Below are positions 22,331 through 34,932 of a stretch of DNA of 64,000 bases, piece by piece. The stretch's first letter is position 1. Each line of letters starts with the position of its first letter. The stretch spans positions 79,858,952 to 79,922,951 of the forward strand of contig NC_133770.1 in NCBI RefSeq assembly GCF_003597395.2. Direction: 5' to 3'. The stretch is from Chelonoidis abingdonii. Taxonomy: Eukaryota > Chordata > Testudines > Testudinidae. A program made the position numbers and the translations under genes. The notes beneath the pieces were generated by a model. That model searched no databases. It was not told the origin of the DNA and saw only the letters and a list, made by a program, of their open reading frames with translations.

Positions 22331-23749
22331 GGCTTCTCTCCAGCAGCCTGGGGAGGGGGGCTTTGCGCAAGGACCTGCCTGTGCGGTGACTTTGCTTGTA
22401 ACGTTAAAGCCCCTCGCGAGCAAGCTGCTGTTGGGGAGAAACCCAGCTGCCAGAGTAGCCGGTTACAGGTGAGCTGATGATTCTGTTAAGTAGCGGGTTA
22501 CTCCGGGTGCGGAGCGACTCCGGAGTCGCTGAGCTCCAATCCACCCCATGCACTTTAACTCAGCCTTACCGCTGAGTCAGAATCTCATCCCACAAAGAAG
22601 TCTCTGCTGGTGAGGAGGGCGAGGAAGGCTATCTCTGTAGAAACCTCCCTCCAGCATGCAGACTATAGGAGAATATCCCCTTTTACTTCAGAAGGACTTG
22701 TTCCAATGTAGTGATCTGCCTGGGTGGAATTCATTGAGGACTGGGGGCTGGAGCCTATGCCTCTACACCACCTGTTCCAAGATGAGTCTTAACAAACTCT
22801 TCAGACATTGTTGTTCTGTTTCTTCATTCAAATATGCTAGTTTCCAGGTTCAGGACAATTGGAGATTGAAGCATTTTGCAAAAAACAAAATAGTTTTTAA
22901 TACTGACAAGTCAGATACACCCTTTTTGCTCAGTATAATGCTAAATGTTTTAAAATGTCATGCACTGAAGACTTGTAATTACAATTATATTCGAATCTCT
23001 TGTGTGTATCTTACAGAAATATAACATTATTCTGATGTCAGCATCAGAGGTTGTAAATCAATTTCCATCCAGCTTTAATTAAAGTTGAATAATCAATAAT
23101 CACCAAAGAACTTTAATGTTTTAGTCTCAGATCCTGTTAACAGATCCATTTGTGCAGACAATTATGCCCCCCACCTTCCCCCCCCACACCCACAGCTTGT
23201 GGGCCTATTCACACAGATCAGCTGGTGGGGTCTAAATGAGTAATCCAGAAACAATAACTTTTTTCTATTCTATCACGCTTTGTTAAATTACACATTTTAC
23301 AGACTGACCAAAGGACTGTTGAGAGCTTGGCCTCCAAAATCTACTCTTTAGGACCATCACAGAGAAGCTCATTTTTATGTGGCTTTTAGCCACCACCAAA
23401 CTTTCCCCCCTAGTTCATTGACTGCAAAAGCTGCAATGCTTCCTGCACTACAGTCAAAACTCCTGCAGGCCAGTGGTTGGGTGCTTCTAGAGTACAATTC
23501 TTGTAATATTCTGTTTGGAGTCTCATCAATAACAGAGCATTTGACTTAGGTAACAAAGTAAAAGTAGTTTTAAATACTAAATGTTAAATTCTAGTCTTGT
23601 AAAGACACGTAAAACTTGATGACATAAACATCTACACAGAGCAGGGGATGTGTTCTTTTGTCTATTTTAGTGTTTGTAACGTCAACAACTCTTGCTGGGG
23701 AAAAACAGTCTTGATCAATCAGGACCAGATTTTCAAGTATTTTGTTTTG
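22331..23749. other. Intron sequence, nothing recognised
   Basis: Falls from CpG-island to AT-rich composition. A 122-codon open frame at 22656-23024 has no recognisable family. A C-rich low-complexity stretch lies at 23167-23195. Confidence 0.5.
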
Positions 23750-23860
23750 TGTTTATACACTGCATTGATAATATTAATAAATTAACTCTCACAACACTCT
23801 TATAAAAAACTAAGTAACACATCAGCCCTATTTTACAGATGGATAAGAGACTGATTCATC
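23750..23860 (+). repeat. MIR-like SINE relic
   Basis: 'ctattttacagatgg' preceded by 'aactctcacaacactcttat', in the order expected for the MIR core and flank. Strongly diverged. Confidence 0.5.
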
Positions 23861-23959
23861 ATTTCATTGCTCTTGGCACAGGTGCAACTAACTATACAGA
23901 GTTGTTCTAGTAGGGGGTTTCATGCTTTGTTGCTTCTGTAGATCAAGCTCATTGCACAC

Positions 23960-24500
23960 ACTAGGGATTCCTTATATTCCTTCATTTGCCTCCTGGCTCC
24001 TGCATGCCACTCTTCCATCCCCCTCAATTTCAGAGACTCTCTGGAACTCTCTTCACCCCTGCTTCATATCAGGGGGTCTGTGTGCCCCCATATTTCCCAG
24101 TCAGAGGTCTCCTATTCTGTCCCCATGGCAGGAGTTCTGTGTGCACTCCAAGCTCCTCTCCCCTCCTCCCCCCAGAGGCTCTGTGTGCACTCCCATTCCA
24201 CCCCCTTCACCCTTTTACCAGTGACCTCCATTTCACACCTTGCCAGGGGCCCTGTGTGTCCTCTGTTCTGCTCGATGCCAGGTTCTGTGTATGCCTCTAC
24301 TCCACTCCATTCTGCTTTTCCCCTCCCATATCCCCATTTTTCCCCTTTACCATGGTCCCCTGTTCTCCCCTATTACAGTCTATGCCAAGGGTTCTGCGTA
24401 TGCTCCTATTCTCCCCCGCCCCAGTATCTATTGGGTTCCCATTCTTCTCCCCCACCGTGGCTCTGTGCCTCCCTCACTCCCCCACCATTATTTCTCTGTT
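23960..24500 (+). repeat. Pyrimidine-rich degenerate minisatellite
   Basis: About 540 bp of C/T-rich sequence in which a core like 'gttctgtgtatgcctc' recurs at about 24076, 24136, 24180, 24250, 24284, 24392 and 24464, between blocks of 'ctcccc'. Spacing is irregular, roughly 35-110 bp, so the array is old. The lack of A-containing stop codons creates long overlapping open frames in all three forward frames (up to 206 codons). This is a composition effect. Confidence 0.7.
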
Positions 24501-24734
24501 TTCTGGGAGACAAGTCATTCAGGGTGTCAGGAACTTGCCTCAAACGTTCCCTGAACTTTTGGAATTGATTGGATGCAGTGTTCAAAAGTTAGCACATTAC
24601 ATCTAAACAGCCAAATGTCCAAACAGAAATGCCATCAAGTGCAGTAGAAATCTTGCAAGCTCAGCCCAAAATGGTAACAGATTTAGTCTTTTGTTGTTGT
24701 TACTTTGCACAGATGTAAATAACTGTACCAAGTG

Positions 24735-24853
24735 CGAGTCAAAATGAGATTGCTTGCTTAAGGCCAAGTAATAAATTGATGGTAGAGCAGGAATTAGAAT
24801 GTGGGAGTTCCTAGTTGTTGGTCCTGTGCGCTGAATGATTAGACACACTGCCT
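24735..24853 (+). repeat. MIR-like SINE relic
   Basis: Reads 'ttgcttaaggccaagtaata', 'ggtagagcaggaattagaat' and 'gaatgattagacacactgcc', matching the MIR core and right arm in order. Confidence 0.65.
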
Positions 24854-27270
24854 CTCTGTAAATTAATTTGTATTTTTTTAAGTTAGCCTATGTATTTAAT
24901 TAATGATTAGAGATCTTAAACATTTTTTTAAGCATTTCTATCCACCATGTAAGTTTCTGCTTGACTGTCTTTTGCTTTGACGATGGTTTGTGGAAAGGTT
25001 ACTTATTTGACCACAACCACTTTCAAGGCCTGAGAATATAACTATTATAAACTTCCAGAAGTCTGACCCAGCAGTGGCACAATTATCTTATCCATTACCA
25101 TCAAAGCAAACAAGTCAAATGGAACTCCAGGCTTATGTGCAGTATGGATCCTTACTGGACTTCTGGCAGAAACAGCCAGAGAAGAATCATGTTACAAGAT
25201 ACTACCTAGTATGAGGAAGTAATAGAAAGTAACTTCTGTTACTAACCAAAATGCTTGTGTGGAACTGTAATTATTAGATATTGTCAGAACAATCCAGAGT
25301 GCTTAGGCACCTGAAATGTAAACAAATTCAAGTTTTAAAATATTGGGAACATTCCAGTATTAACATTAGGCAAATAAAAGAATCAAGCTATAGTCATTGT
25401 AATTGTATTCAAAAGAAATGCCACATTCCTTCCCATTGCCTTTCCACTTCTTATTGCAACAAGGTTCACAAGCCCACTCATGCTTTCTCTGATAAGAGAA
25501 AACTGAATAGGTTAATTGGAACCTCAGTAAAGTGTGATACAGAACTCATGAAAGTACTATATGAAGTGCCTCTAGCATAAGTACAATGGCATGAATTCCA
25601 TTTGAGACTGAGATTATAGTTAAACGTAGTTGCTTGAACAGTCACACATACAGGCTCTTGTGTAGACTTCTGGATCGGAGTGTACCAAACTCACTGAAAG
25701 TCCACTTTAAAACTAATCCAGATCCCTTAATCAGGAATTCTAAAAGTTCAGTTTTATTACTGTGTTGCTGCATAAATTATCAGTGAAAATACAATTAACG
25801 ACTTCTAGTTCTAAAATTACAGACCTCTTATCTGGTGTGAGGTAAAGGAAGAATTCCACAGGTTCAACTAGCAAAGAGAATGGATAGGCACTTGAACGTA
25901 TATCATAATTGTACCAGTTAGGAATATGTTTTCACTGCAGAGTTAGGCCACGCTGTTAGTTAGGTGTTGCCCCTAACCCCCACCTCCCATTCACACACAC
26001 ACACAACCCTCTCCTTTGAGTTTAGTGGTGCTTTAAACCTTGGGGTGCTGGCGGTATAAGCTAAAGCTCAGATAACCTGGACCCAGAATAAATCCCTCCA
26101 GTGATGATAGTTCTCTAGTGCCTTCTCTCGTTTGTGGTCAGAACAGGTGGGTTCTCCCATGATTCACTGGGAAAGAATCATAGAGCAGCTTGGCTTATGG
26201 AGATCAAAGAACTATGGGATAACCACACCCTCCCCAGAAGTCTAGCAACACACACAGATGACAACAGACAGTGAAGACAAGAGTAACTTCAGTGTGGCTT
26301 TTTCGTGCAGCTGCTCAAACCCAAGATAAACTATACTTCATGTTCAAACCCAGCTGCTGATTACCCAGACTCACTCTGCAGTGAAGCTATACCCTGGCCT
26401 AGTAGAAGCAGCGGCAGATATTCCTTTAGTATAACCCCACAAAGGTATCATGTTGCATCTTCAAAGAAGCAAGAATAACAACTTCCAGAGTTGTCCAGAA
26501 CAGAAATATCCTCTCAAAAGACAGGACGATGGCTTAGAAAGAAATGTTTGTCTTCTCAGGAATTTTATGGATCAGTGAAACAATGACTAGAAGTGCCCCC
26601 TCCGAGTACTAAATCAGCTTTTCAAGCCAACTCTTATGGAACACTTTGCAGGAGTGAAGAATTTTCTGGTTGCTAAGCATAGTTCTAAAAATATTTCCTT
26701 TGAATAATGACAGTGATTCCTCCAGGTTGTTGCTGCTGAGAAACATGTTGCTGATACAGTATTTTTTTTTAAAATTTGTCTTAGTGTATTTAGTCTTATG
26801 CTGGATATTTATTTTAAACAAATACAGCTTAAAGTATTTAGGAGATTGTTGTGCTGCTGCAAGTGGATAAATGGGTTGGCATTCTTTTTACCAGATTTTA
26901 ATAGTGTAACCAGACTGATTCACTTTTTCACATATATATCACACCCAAACACTCTTTAGGGTTATGTAGTGCTTATGAATCTACATCCTTATTCTGAGTT
27001 TTTCATTAACTTGATTATTCTTGCAGTTCTGCAGCTATACAGGATTTTGTACCTAGATTGCATTTCCGGGCAATACATCATGATTATGGCTCAACTAAGT
27101 TACTAGGTATTTCTCTTTTTTTTTTTTTTTTTTTTACCCCTATCCAAATTTAAGATGTCTGACTCTGGGGTATAATCTAGAAAAATTCCCAATGAATTCT
27201 CTCATTCTGATGGTATAGTGAATCTCAGATTAAGTAGGTATCATGTGTACTTGGTTCTCTTGATAAAACT
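24854..27270. other. Intron sequence, mostly unrecognised
   Basis: AT-rich, no coding signal. A short (ca)n is present at 25993-26004 and a run of 20 T at 27116-27135. No named repeat. Confidence 0.5.
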
Positions 27271-27367
27271 TGATGACATGCATCCGACAAAGTGGGTATT
27301 CACACATGAAAGCTCATGCTCCAATATGTTTGTTAGTCTATAAGGTGCTACACAACTCTTTGCCGCT
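27271..27367 (+). mobile_element. Short Penelope-like insertion with hammerhead-like motif
   Basis: A 97-bp insertion bounded by a perfect 11-bp duplication, ttgataaaact (27260-27270 and 27368-27378). It holds, in order, a CUGANGA-like box (ccgacaa, two changes), a stem-II-like arm (gtggg...cacac), an intact GAAA, the small stem III gc-tcat-gc followed by uc, and the Penelope 3' end 'ttagtctataaggtgct'. It appears to start at or just before the ribozyme, i.e. an extremely 5'-truncated copy. Confidence 0.72.
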
Positions 27368-27378
27368 TTGATAAAACT

Positions 27379-29319
27379 GGAGGCTTACCACAGTACTAGA
27401 ACAAAAAGATTCAGAGTTGTGGGAAAGCATTTTTATAACACACATCCCTGAAACATCTCTTCAGTTTAATAGAATTCGTCCTAGAAGGCACACTGTTTTA
27501 CCAAATTTTAGCACTGTTCCAGTGAATTAGCTAGTACTAGGAGGGATGAAATAAATAAAATAGTAAGAACTGTGGACAGGAGTGACTCGGTGAGAGCCTT
27601 TACTTCGGCAAGTGTAAAACAAAAGTTTTACTCCATTGTAAAAACATTTTTATGGATCCAGCATCTCCTCATTGGCCCTATGCTTTGCACATCACACAAA
27701 TGAATTATCAAGGCTTGATTAAGGCAATGGCCATGTTCCCGCTCCCCCGTCCCCCCCCACAACTTGGAGTGCCCATTGAGAGAGGCAGAGACAGCAGCAT
27801 AAGCCCCCCCCTCCTTTCTCCCAGGAGTAGCAGGAAGCCTGCTCTCTGGCTTCTGGAATGGTGTGACTCTCAATACTTCCCCTAGTAACTGGGTGCATAT
27901 GCTTGGGTAAAGTCAATGAAACTCAAGCACATTCTTAAAGTTAAGCAAATGCCTTGCTGAATAGGGATGGACTTAAAGAAATGCTTAAAATTAATCACTT
28001 ATTACTGAGTGTAACAAATTACCTCTGCAGCAGTCAACTTCAGAGATTCTTTTTATACACACTGAATGTGAAAATGCATGGCATGAATTCTAGGCTCAGT
28101 ACTGCGCTCCTTAATCAGGCAAAACTCCCGCTGAAGTCAGGTTTCAGACCTCACTGCATTTTATACTGTTATTCCATCACCACACTAACAACCACTGCTT
28201 CAGCCGATATATACGTATAATTTCCATCTTCCTTGGGCTCACATAATTGTTTAAAGCTCTGTTTCCTGAAAGGTCTGTAGTGTCCTGGACTAGATCAGTG
28301 TATTTCCTTGGAACAAGAGGACTATGTGGGTGAAATACAAGAAAACTAAGTTTGAAAGGTGATGTGTGGAATGTGCCCAGAGCATGAACAGAAACAATAG
28401 TGGGATTGACAGGGATGTGTTAGATAACAGAACTTGAAATGAGTGGAGACACTTTACAAAAGTTCAGGAATGTGAGAAATTCCCAATACCTCAAAATTTA
28501 AAGTAGACTTTGTTTCCAGTGCTGTTACTTTGTCATGAGAAAAATGCATTTAAAAACATTCATAAACATAAATTCAGTCATTGGATGGGTAGTGAGTCTA
28601 ATCAAAATTTCTATGCCTCTTCAATGTCAGTTTTTGAAATAATTCTTGTTGGCGTTTATTCTAGAGATGAGCAGTAAAATCTCTACAGTAATCTTTGAAC
28701 GTTTTAATTCTAATTAAAGAATAGAGCTGGATTAGGGAACTTTTGTAGCTCACTCAGAAGCCCGAATGAAGGCTCAATGGAAGAGAGAGAGCGGATGGGC
28801 TCTTGTTAATTTCTGGAGTGCTGATACCAGTGTGGTGCTCTGCTAGGGAAGAAGTAATTTATAGCCCTCCCAGGTTCCCAGCAGTTCCTGTGGAGTAGAT
28901 CCAGTCCCCTGCAGCCCTAGTTCAAGATGGTGCAGTGTCTGAGTGTCACAATATGTGTGAGAAGGGTGACATTGGAGGCTGTTGAGGGGTGCTCTGTTGC
29001 TGGGTGGTGTGAAGGATTCCTTTAAAATCCCCCACGGAAAGTAGACTGCTGGTGAAGAGACTGGATAGCAGTATTGGTAGAATTACAACAAAAGGGATGC
29101 AGATTCCTTACCCTGCTGTTATGTTAAATATAGGGCTAAGACAATAGTACAAAATCCTGGACTTCCTTTCCTATTGGTGCATCCTCTTCCATGCCTCTCC
29201 CTCTCATCACTGCCTTTCCCCTTTATCACTGTAAATGTTTCCTTCTTTCCCCCCCATCCCCAAACTAAAAAAATAAAGTTGGTTAATAAAAATTCCTTGT
29301 GCATCTGTTTGAGAGTCTC
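27379..29319. other. Intron sequence, mostly unrecognised
   Basis: Around 28090-28165 ('aatcaggcaaaactcccgctgaag') there is a decayed dispersed amniote repeat. The rest is unassigned AT-rich DNA without coding signal. Confidence 0.45.
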
Positions 29320-29528
29320 AGAGTGTTTTACACACATAAATGAATTAGCCTTACAGCACCTTGGGAAGTAGGGAAGCATCATTACCCTACTTCACACCTG
29401 AGGAAACTGAGGCACAGACAGGTTAAATGGCTTGCTTCAAATCACACACAACTCTGGCAAAGCTAGGAATGGAACCTATGTCCTATGACTCCTAGCCTTG
29501 TGTATTAACCATGAGACAACTCTTCCAC
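29320..29528 (+). repeat. MIR SINE
   Basis: Well-preserved MIR core 'cctgaggaaactgaggcaca', then 'ggttaaatggcttgcttcaa' and 'tagccttgtgtattaacc'. Confidence 0.85.
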
Positions 29529-31460
29529 CCCAACAGCAGCTGCCTTGCACTGCTGGTGAACATCCCTTCCTGCCCTGCAATTATGGGAGTTCTCTGTTCA
29601 CTCATGAAGTCATAATCCACACACATCACTCACATGCAAAGTGGAGAGCAAAAGGTTGAGTTAAAAGCAGCACTTGCCAAAACTCTCACTACTGGTATAA
29701 GGGATTTTTCTTAAAGATTAAAGTTTCAAAACAAACACAAATTCCTCATATGAATTCTGAGACCTTCAGAACTGAAAAGGTACCAAGCATTATGCTTGTC
29801 TGTCCCTTGGCATGTTTTCCTCTGCTGGTGCGTATGCATTCTCATTCAGCCTGTTGTTCTCTGCTAGGAGTAACATTGCCATAAATTCAGGTACCAGGGG
29901 GCAGGGTGTGTGTGTGTGTGTTTTCTTTTAGCTTTATCCAAAAGTATAAGAAAAATAGGGTACAAAGTGTTACAATGTGATTCTCCCACACTCATTCCTA
30001 TTCTGATTCCAATAAAGCAGTAGAAATTGTGCCTCTGCAGGAGCACCAAGCCCTCTTTCCTAGGGTCAAACAACAAATAAATTTTATAACCTATCACATA
30101 TTCTAAGGAGCAGCACTGCTCAGTAAGGGTAGGAGCCAATTTCTGTTGGAGTCATTGGTCCTGATTCTTCTATCACTTAACGGAGTGACACAGGTGTAAG
30201 TGATGCAATTTCAGGGAACCAACTCCTGGTTTACACAGTGCTAGGAGAATGAGGTCACTGCTTTCACTAGGAGTTGAATCAGGTCCTAGGAGGGATTGGT
30301 ATTAGACTTAAACTATGAAAGTGAAAGGGACTAAGAGAACCAGTTAACTTGGTATTGGTAAAACTAACAAAATGTCATCATGGGGACTAGAGTAACAATC
30401 TGTTTACACATCCCAGTCATATCCAAATTTTTATTGAAAAATCCTGTAGAACTATTGGGAGTGAATGTCTATTTGGAGAGAATAGCATCAACAGGGATAA
30501 CTGGGGCTGTTCGTGTTTTTAGCTGATGACTTGACACGCTCAACTGAAAAGGACCCTTATGAAGGACCTCTGCTTCTTACCAAATGCCTGAACACAAGAC
30601 TTACCTTGTTAGTCAACATCCCTTTCCATGATAGGATTTAAGGAAACTTCTGATGAGGCTCTGCAGCACAGACTGTTTGTTTGTTTAGTCAGGGAGTTAG
30701 ACTGCCAGAGAATACAGAGGTGTGCGGTGTATGTGTTGTACAGAAATTTCAATAACGAATCCCCTTTCTATTTATTTTTTTCTGTACTGTGAGTGACATT
30801 CCCAAGACTGCAGTGCTGCAAACAGTAAACTGCAGGCTCTGAGCTGTGTGTGTCATGCTGCAGAGTAGCTGTGACTTAAGTATGGGAAGGAGTAGGGGAG
30901 ATCTGACTAGACAAAATGTTGCATCCAGGAATTAAGGAGTTGGTACAACCCCATGATACTGTTTGATCAGTCTTGGACTTCTGAGTTACTTTCTTAGACT
31001 GTTGAGGGCCATGGTAGCACAGACTCTAGCAAGGGTTAGGTGAGGTGAGGGTGAATCCACGCTTGAATGCCCATGACCAGGGCTGTAGAAATAGAACGTC
31101 AAACCAAATGCACTATTGTCCTCTGAATGCTCAGAATCCAACTGTTAAAAGACGGCAGTATTTTTTGTTTCAGATATTTTACTGAATACAATACATCTAG
31201 ATCTGTTGGTCTAATGTTTTAAAGATCATATAAATATAATGCATCTTACTACAGGTAACTTAATTGCTTGCATCAAGATCATATATATTATACATGCAAC
31301 CATGTTTAAAGAAATTACTGTAGTTAAAAAGTCAATGATTCAAAAGTTAGGGGGTGCCAAAAGTAATGTTTCTTTTACAACCTTTGTTCAGCCCCCTTGT
31401 AAATATATATTATGATGCAATTTTTACAATTGCATCATAATATAAAATTTTGCCATTTTC
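29529..31460. other. Intron sequence with old foldback repeat
   Basis: At 30147-30295 'ggtcctgattcttctatcac' is mirrored by 'gttgaatcaggtcctagg', a decayed foldback-type dispersed repeat. A (gt)n run lies at 29906-29921. An inverted repeat with 16-bp arms (31406-31421 / 31429-31444) precedes the CR1 stub. Confidence 0.45.
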
Positions 31461-31500
31461 ATGAGGTCCCTTCCAGCCCTACACTTCTATGATTCTATGT
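31461..31500 (+). mobile_element. CR1 3'-terminal stub
   Basis: Only the last 40 bp of a CR1: 'gaggtcccttccagccctac' followed by the tail 'tctatgattctatg'. An extreme 5' truncation. Confidence 0.85.
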
Positions 31501-32999
31501 CTTATGCATTTGGCAGATAGGATTTTGTAAAATGTGGTCAGCCAGGAACTGTTTTGTTACAGTGGTGCCTTTATTTATCTCCAGACTCCTAAAATCAAGC
31601 TGCAGGGGATTTATATTATCAAAGAACTCCTGTAGAAAAAGGCAAAAAAGTTCTCAGCCATCTTAATCACTAGCAGGTTCTTTGATGGAATTCCAAACAT
31701 TTTGTGTATCTGGGTGTATAATGCATTCATTAGGTGCAGGTGTAGAAGAGTGGTTATCTACCTTTGCTGAAGGAAGAGACTGGTATTTTTAAAATGTTGG
31801 GTTTTGAATTACAAATGCTGTCAATCTTTTTGTGTCAGTGAATAAACTGACCACCAATTGACCTTTAAAAAAAAAATCTCCTCTTCCCTATGGGTTTGTA
31901 TTGAAGTATATTGTTGTACAAGTAAATGCATAATAGGTGTTCTGCATCGTCCTCTAATGCAAGGGGAATTTGCCATTGTCAGGGACAGGATACCAAGCTA
32001 GACAGAGTATTTTTGTTGTTCTGATATATGCTGTGGCTTTTTCTATATTCCTGTAAAGTTTCCAAGTGGGAAATACTTCTTCTTAAAATAAATATTGTAG
32101 TTACACAAACCACACCAGTTCCAGTAAAACTGACCTTTGTGTTTGGGGTTGATTCTTGCATTGACGCGGTTTAACTCGAGAGGGTGATGGGTAGGAGGAG
32201 ATTAAAGTTGTACCTTGATTAAATGATCCAGTTTAATTTATACCTGAGGAGATAATAGAGAATGGAAAGTCTGTTTATATATTTTTATCTATTTAAATCC
32301 TGCTGACCAATGCTTGGGAAGTTAATGTACAATGTGAATGTATACATCTGAAATGATAAATTTGTAAAACAGATACATCTTTGTGTTAGATTTTATTTTA
32401 TGGCAAAAAGTTAACCTTTTCAAAGACTGTGCAAAACTAGTATTAGGCATGCTACATAAACAGACAAAAATCTGTAGTTCATGAGGCGGGAATAATAAAA
32501 CAACTTTTTAAGTGAAGTTGGTAATTCATCTATGTTAATAAAAGCCAGAAGGTATCCAATACATTTTTTTTAAAATGAACCACTCCTGAAAATCTCTCTC
32601 TCATTATTTGGTATGTTACAACTGGCCAGCAATCTGTCTCAAACACGTGCTTAACTTTATGCATCTGAGAAATCCCAGTGAACTCATTTAGACTACTCAG
32701 GTGGACAAGGGTAAATAGATGCATAAGTGTTTCCAGGATTCAGGACCTTACCCTCAACAAGATATTATGCTTATGCCGCGTTATTCTTCAGAAGGTAAAG
32801 TAACCTAACCAGGAGGAAATCTTAAATATGCTGAATGAAAGATTTTTCCACTTTTTTTTTAATTTTTGTTTCAAAGGCAAGAATTATTGAGTCTCTACAC
32901 ACTAGAGTAATCTATCCAGACTTTATTTAGAATGTTCTATATAATGTTTTAATAAGCTCTTTAGAGATTTCTTTCCAGCATTTGGTAATCATAAAACAT
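31501..32999. other. Intron sequence, nothing recognised
   Basis: AT-rich. A decayed fragment of the 'cacgtgcttaactttatgc' type of dispersed repeat lies at 32640-32740. No coding signal. Confidence 0.45.
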
Positions 33000-33075
33000 G
33001 ACCAGACACATTGTACAGAAGACCTGCCTTTTGTACAATGTGTCTGGTCAAGCAGACACATTGGTCTGCCTTTTC
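33000..33075. repeat. Perfect 18-bp inverted repeat with a third partial copy
   Basis: gaccagacacattgtaca at 33000-33017 is exactly complementary to 33032-33049, with a 14-base loop. Directly after it, 'cagacacattggtctgcctt' (33053-33072) repeats pieces of the arm and the loop. Confidence 0.9.
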
Positions 33076-34105
33076 ATGCAGTAACAGGGACTTTTTTGGC
33101 AAATATTTGCCTTGGATAAGCAGGGCAAGATAATCTGTTAAAGGTGAAGGGTGTTCTTAGAGAGTCTCCCATCAGGCTGAGTTAAAATTCAGTAGACCAC
33201 ACAAGCAATAAGTGAAACAGAATTCTTTAAGCTTGGTTACATTTATTTTTACGTTCTTATCAGTCTAGATAATGGAATGTCAGCCTCAGAGTTGATCTGT
33301 CTAGATAAATAACTTTCATTATAAAGGTTAAAAACCTGCATTTTCTGTTGATTTAGGGGGATGTTGTCAACTTTAATTTAGATCTCCAAAATAAATGTTT
33401 TACAAATTATGTAAATTAAAAATAAGTATGAGAGAGAATTCTCCTTTAACATGCTGCTTTTCTTTTTTATCATAACACTATACAAATGGTGCATGCAAAC
33501 AAAATTACCAAATAACTGAAGGTACAGAAAGCGTCCAAATCAGACTGGATTTGTTTTCAATAACTAAGATAAATTGTATGTACATTGCATTCATTACAAA
33601 GATGTGATTATAACAGATCAGCTCTTGATTCCCAGGAAATCCAAAGCAAATCTCCCATTGACTTCAGTGGGGCCAGGATTTGCCCGTAGTCTCCATGTAC
33701 AAAATAAAATAAATGCATTTTGAGAGATAAGGACATCAAAGAGTAGTTGGAGAGGAATTTGGGTTTAGTGATCAACGCTTGTATTGTTTGTCTGATTTTT
33801 TTTTATGAATCAACAGTTTCTTCCCAATAGATATTTCTGGTTCTTTCTGATGTGTTTGCCCTAAGTATTTGGTAGAAGATATCAGAATGGTGAGGAAAGA
33901 CTGACATTTTCAATGGTTGGAATGAATGTTGCCAAGTCACACCAAAAAACATGCTTCACACAAATAATGTCATAGCTCAAAATCCCAGGCTGAGTTTTTA
34001 AGGTTTGGGGTTAGAAAAATACAGCTTGTCAACAGCATACTTGATATGGGAATGGTTGATAGGTTGAGGATCGAATACTACAAATGCCATTTTTATATTC
34101 CAAGC
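33076..34105. other. Intron sequence, nothing recognised
   Basis: AT-rich; only a short relic-like stretch at 33645-33690 ('cattgacttcagtggggcc'). No coding signal. Confidence 0.45.
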
Positions 34106-34111
34106 TAAACT

Positions 34112-34932
34112 TACTACTGGGAGAATTCTGTGCCAAAAATTTTTGCACATAATATTTTAAAATTCTGTATATTGTATTTGTCAAAGTAACACAATGTAAT
34201 CACACTAGTTTCAATTAATTTGGTAATTTATTTCAAAATACCTGTCAGCAAGTAAGTCAATAATACAGGGGAAAAAAAGATTCAGGAATTTTTTTGGACA
34301 AATAGATTCCTTACAATGCAAATCAATACAGAACTTTGAGTAATTAATTTAAACTATAATACAGAAACTTATTTCCTGCATTATAACAGAGCAACTGAGG
34401 GAGAGGGAAGGATCCTGGGAGTGAACCTGGAGAATTGCTGGGTGTGGGTGGGAAAAGTATGGAACAAGGTTTTCTTGTGGGGGGGGGGGGGCTTGTTGGG
34501 GAGCTGAGGAGTGTCCCCTATGCAGACCCTGACTGACCTCTAGTCTGTCCCATTCAGTCAGCCATGTGTGGCCCCGCAGCCCTCCTCCCATTTAACCACT
34601 GGCACAGCGCTGTCAGCCCACTAGCTTCTGAGTCCCCGACCCAGTCTTCCCTCCACCCTCCAGCCCTTCTGAACCTATTCTGTCTGTCTCTCTCTTTTTG
34701 CCCTGCCCCCCGCAATATCCTGTGCCTCCTAACCTGGTTCTGTGGGCAAGGTGCTCTGATGAACACATCTGGCTGCTGGCTATTACTGCTGGTGCCACAG
34801 CAGCCTCTGGTGGGCAAAAGGGGAACTGCAGCACTTCTCAGAAAGAATGTATTTTCTGTGCAGGGGAAAAAAAATTCTGCGCCGGACATGAGTTATGCAT
34901 GTGCTCAGTGGTGCAGAAGTCCCTGAGGAGTA
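34112..34932. mobile_element. TIR element of about 820 bp, family uncertain
   Basis: Left end tactactgggagaattctg and right end 'cagaagtccctgaggagta' are imperfect inverted repeats. The hexamer taaact flanks both sides (34106-34111, 34933-34938). The left half is AT-rich and the right half GC-rich, with a run of 13 G at 34479-34491. Open frames in the right half (up to 120 codons, both strands) show no known family. The class (DNA transposon) is inferred from the termini only. Confidence 0.5.

Noticed and set aside
21370..22423. Long open frames on both strands around CMTM8 exon 1 (up to 227 codons)
   Set aside because: CpG-island composition, frames running through an N gap, and no recognisable domain. 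Only the CMTM8 frame from 22049 is supported.
23922..24606. Overlapping open frames of 100-206 codons in all three forward frames
   Set aside because: The sequence is C/T-rich and lacks stop codons for compositional reasons. The translations are Pro/Ser/Leu-rich with no family, and the region is a degenerate minisatellite.
34554..34926. 111- and 120-codon open frames on opposite strands
   Set aside because: They lie in the GC-rich half of a TIR element and have no recognised family.
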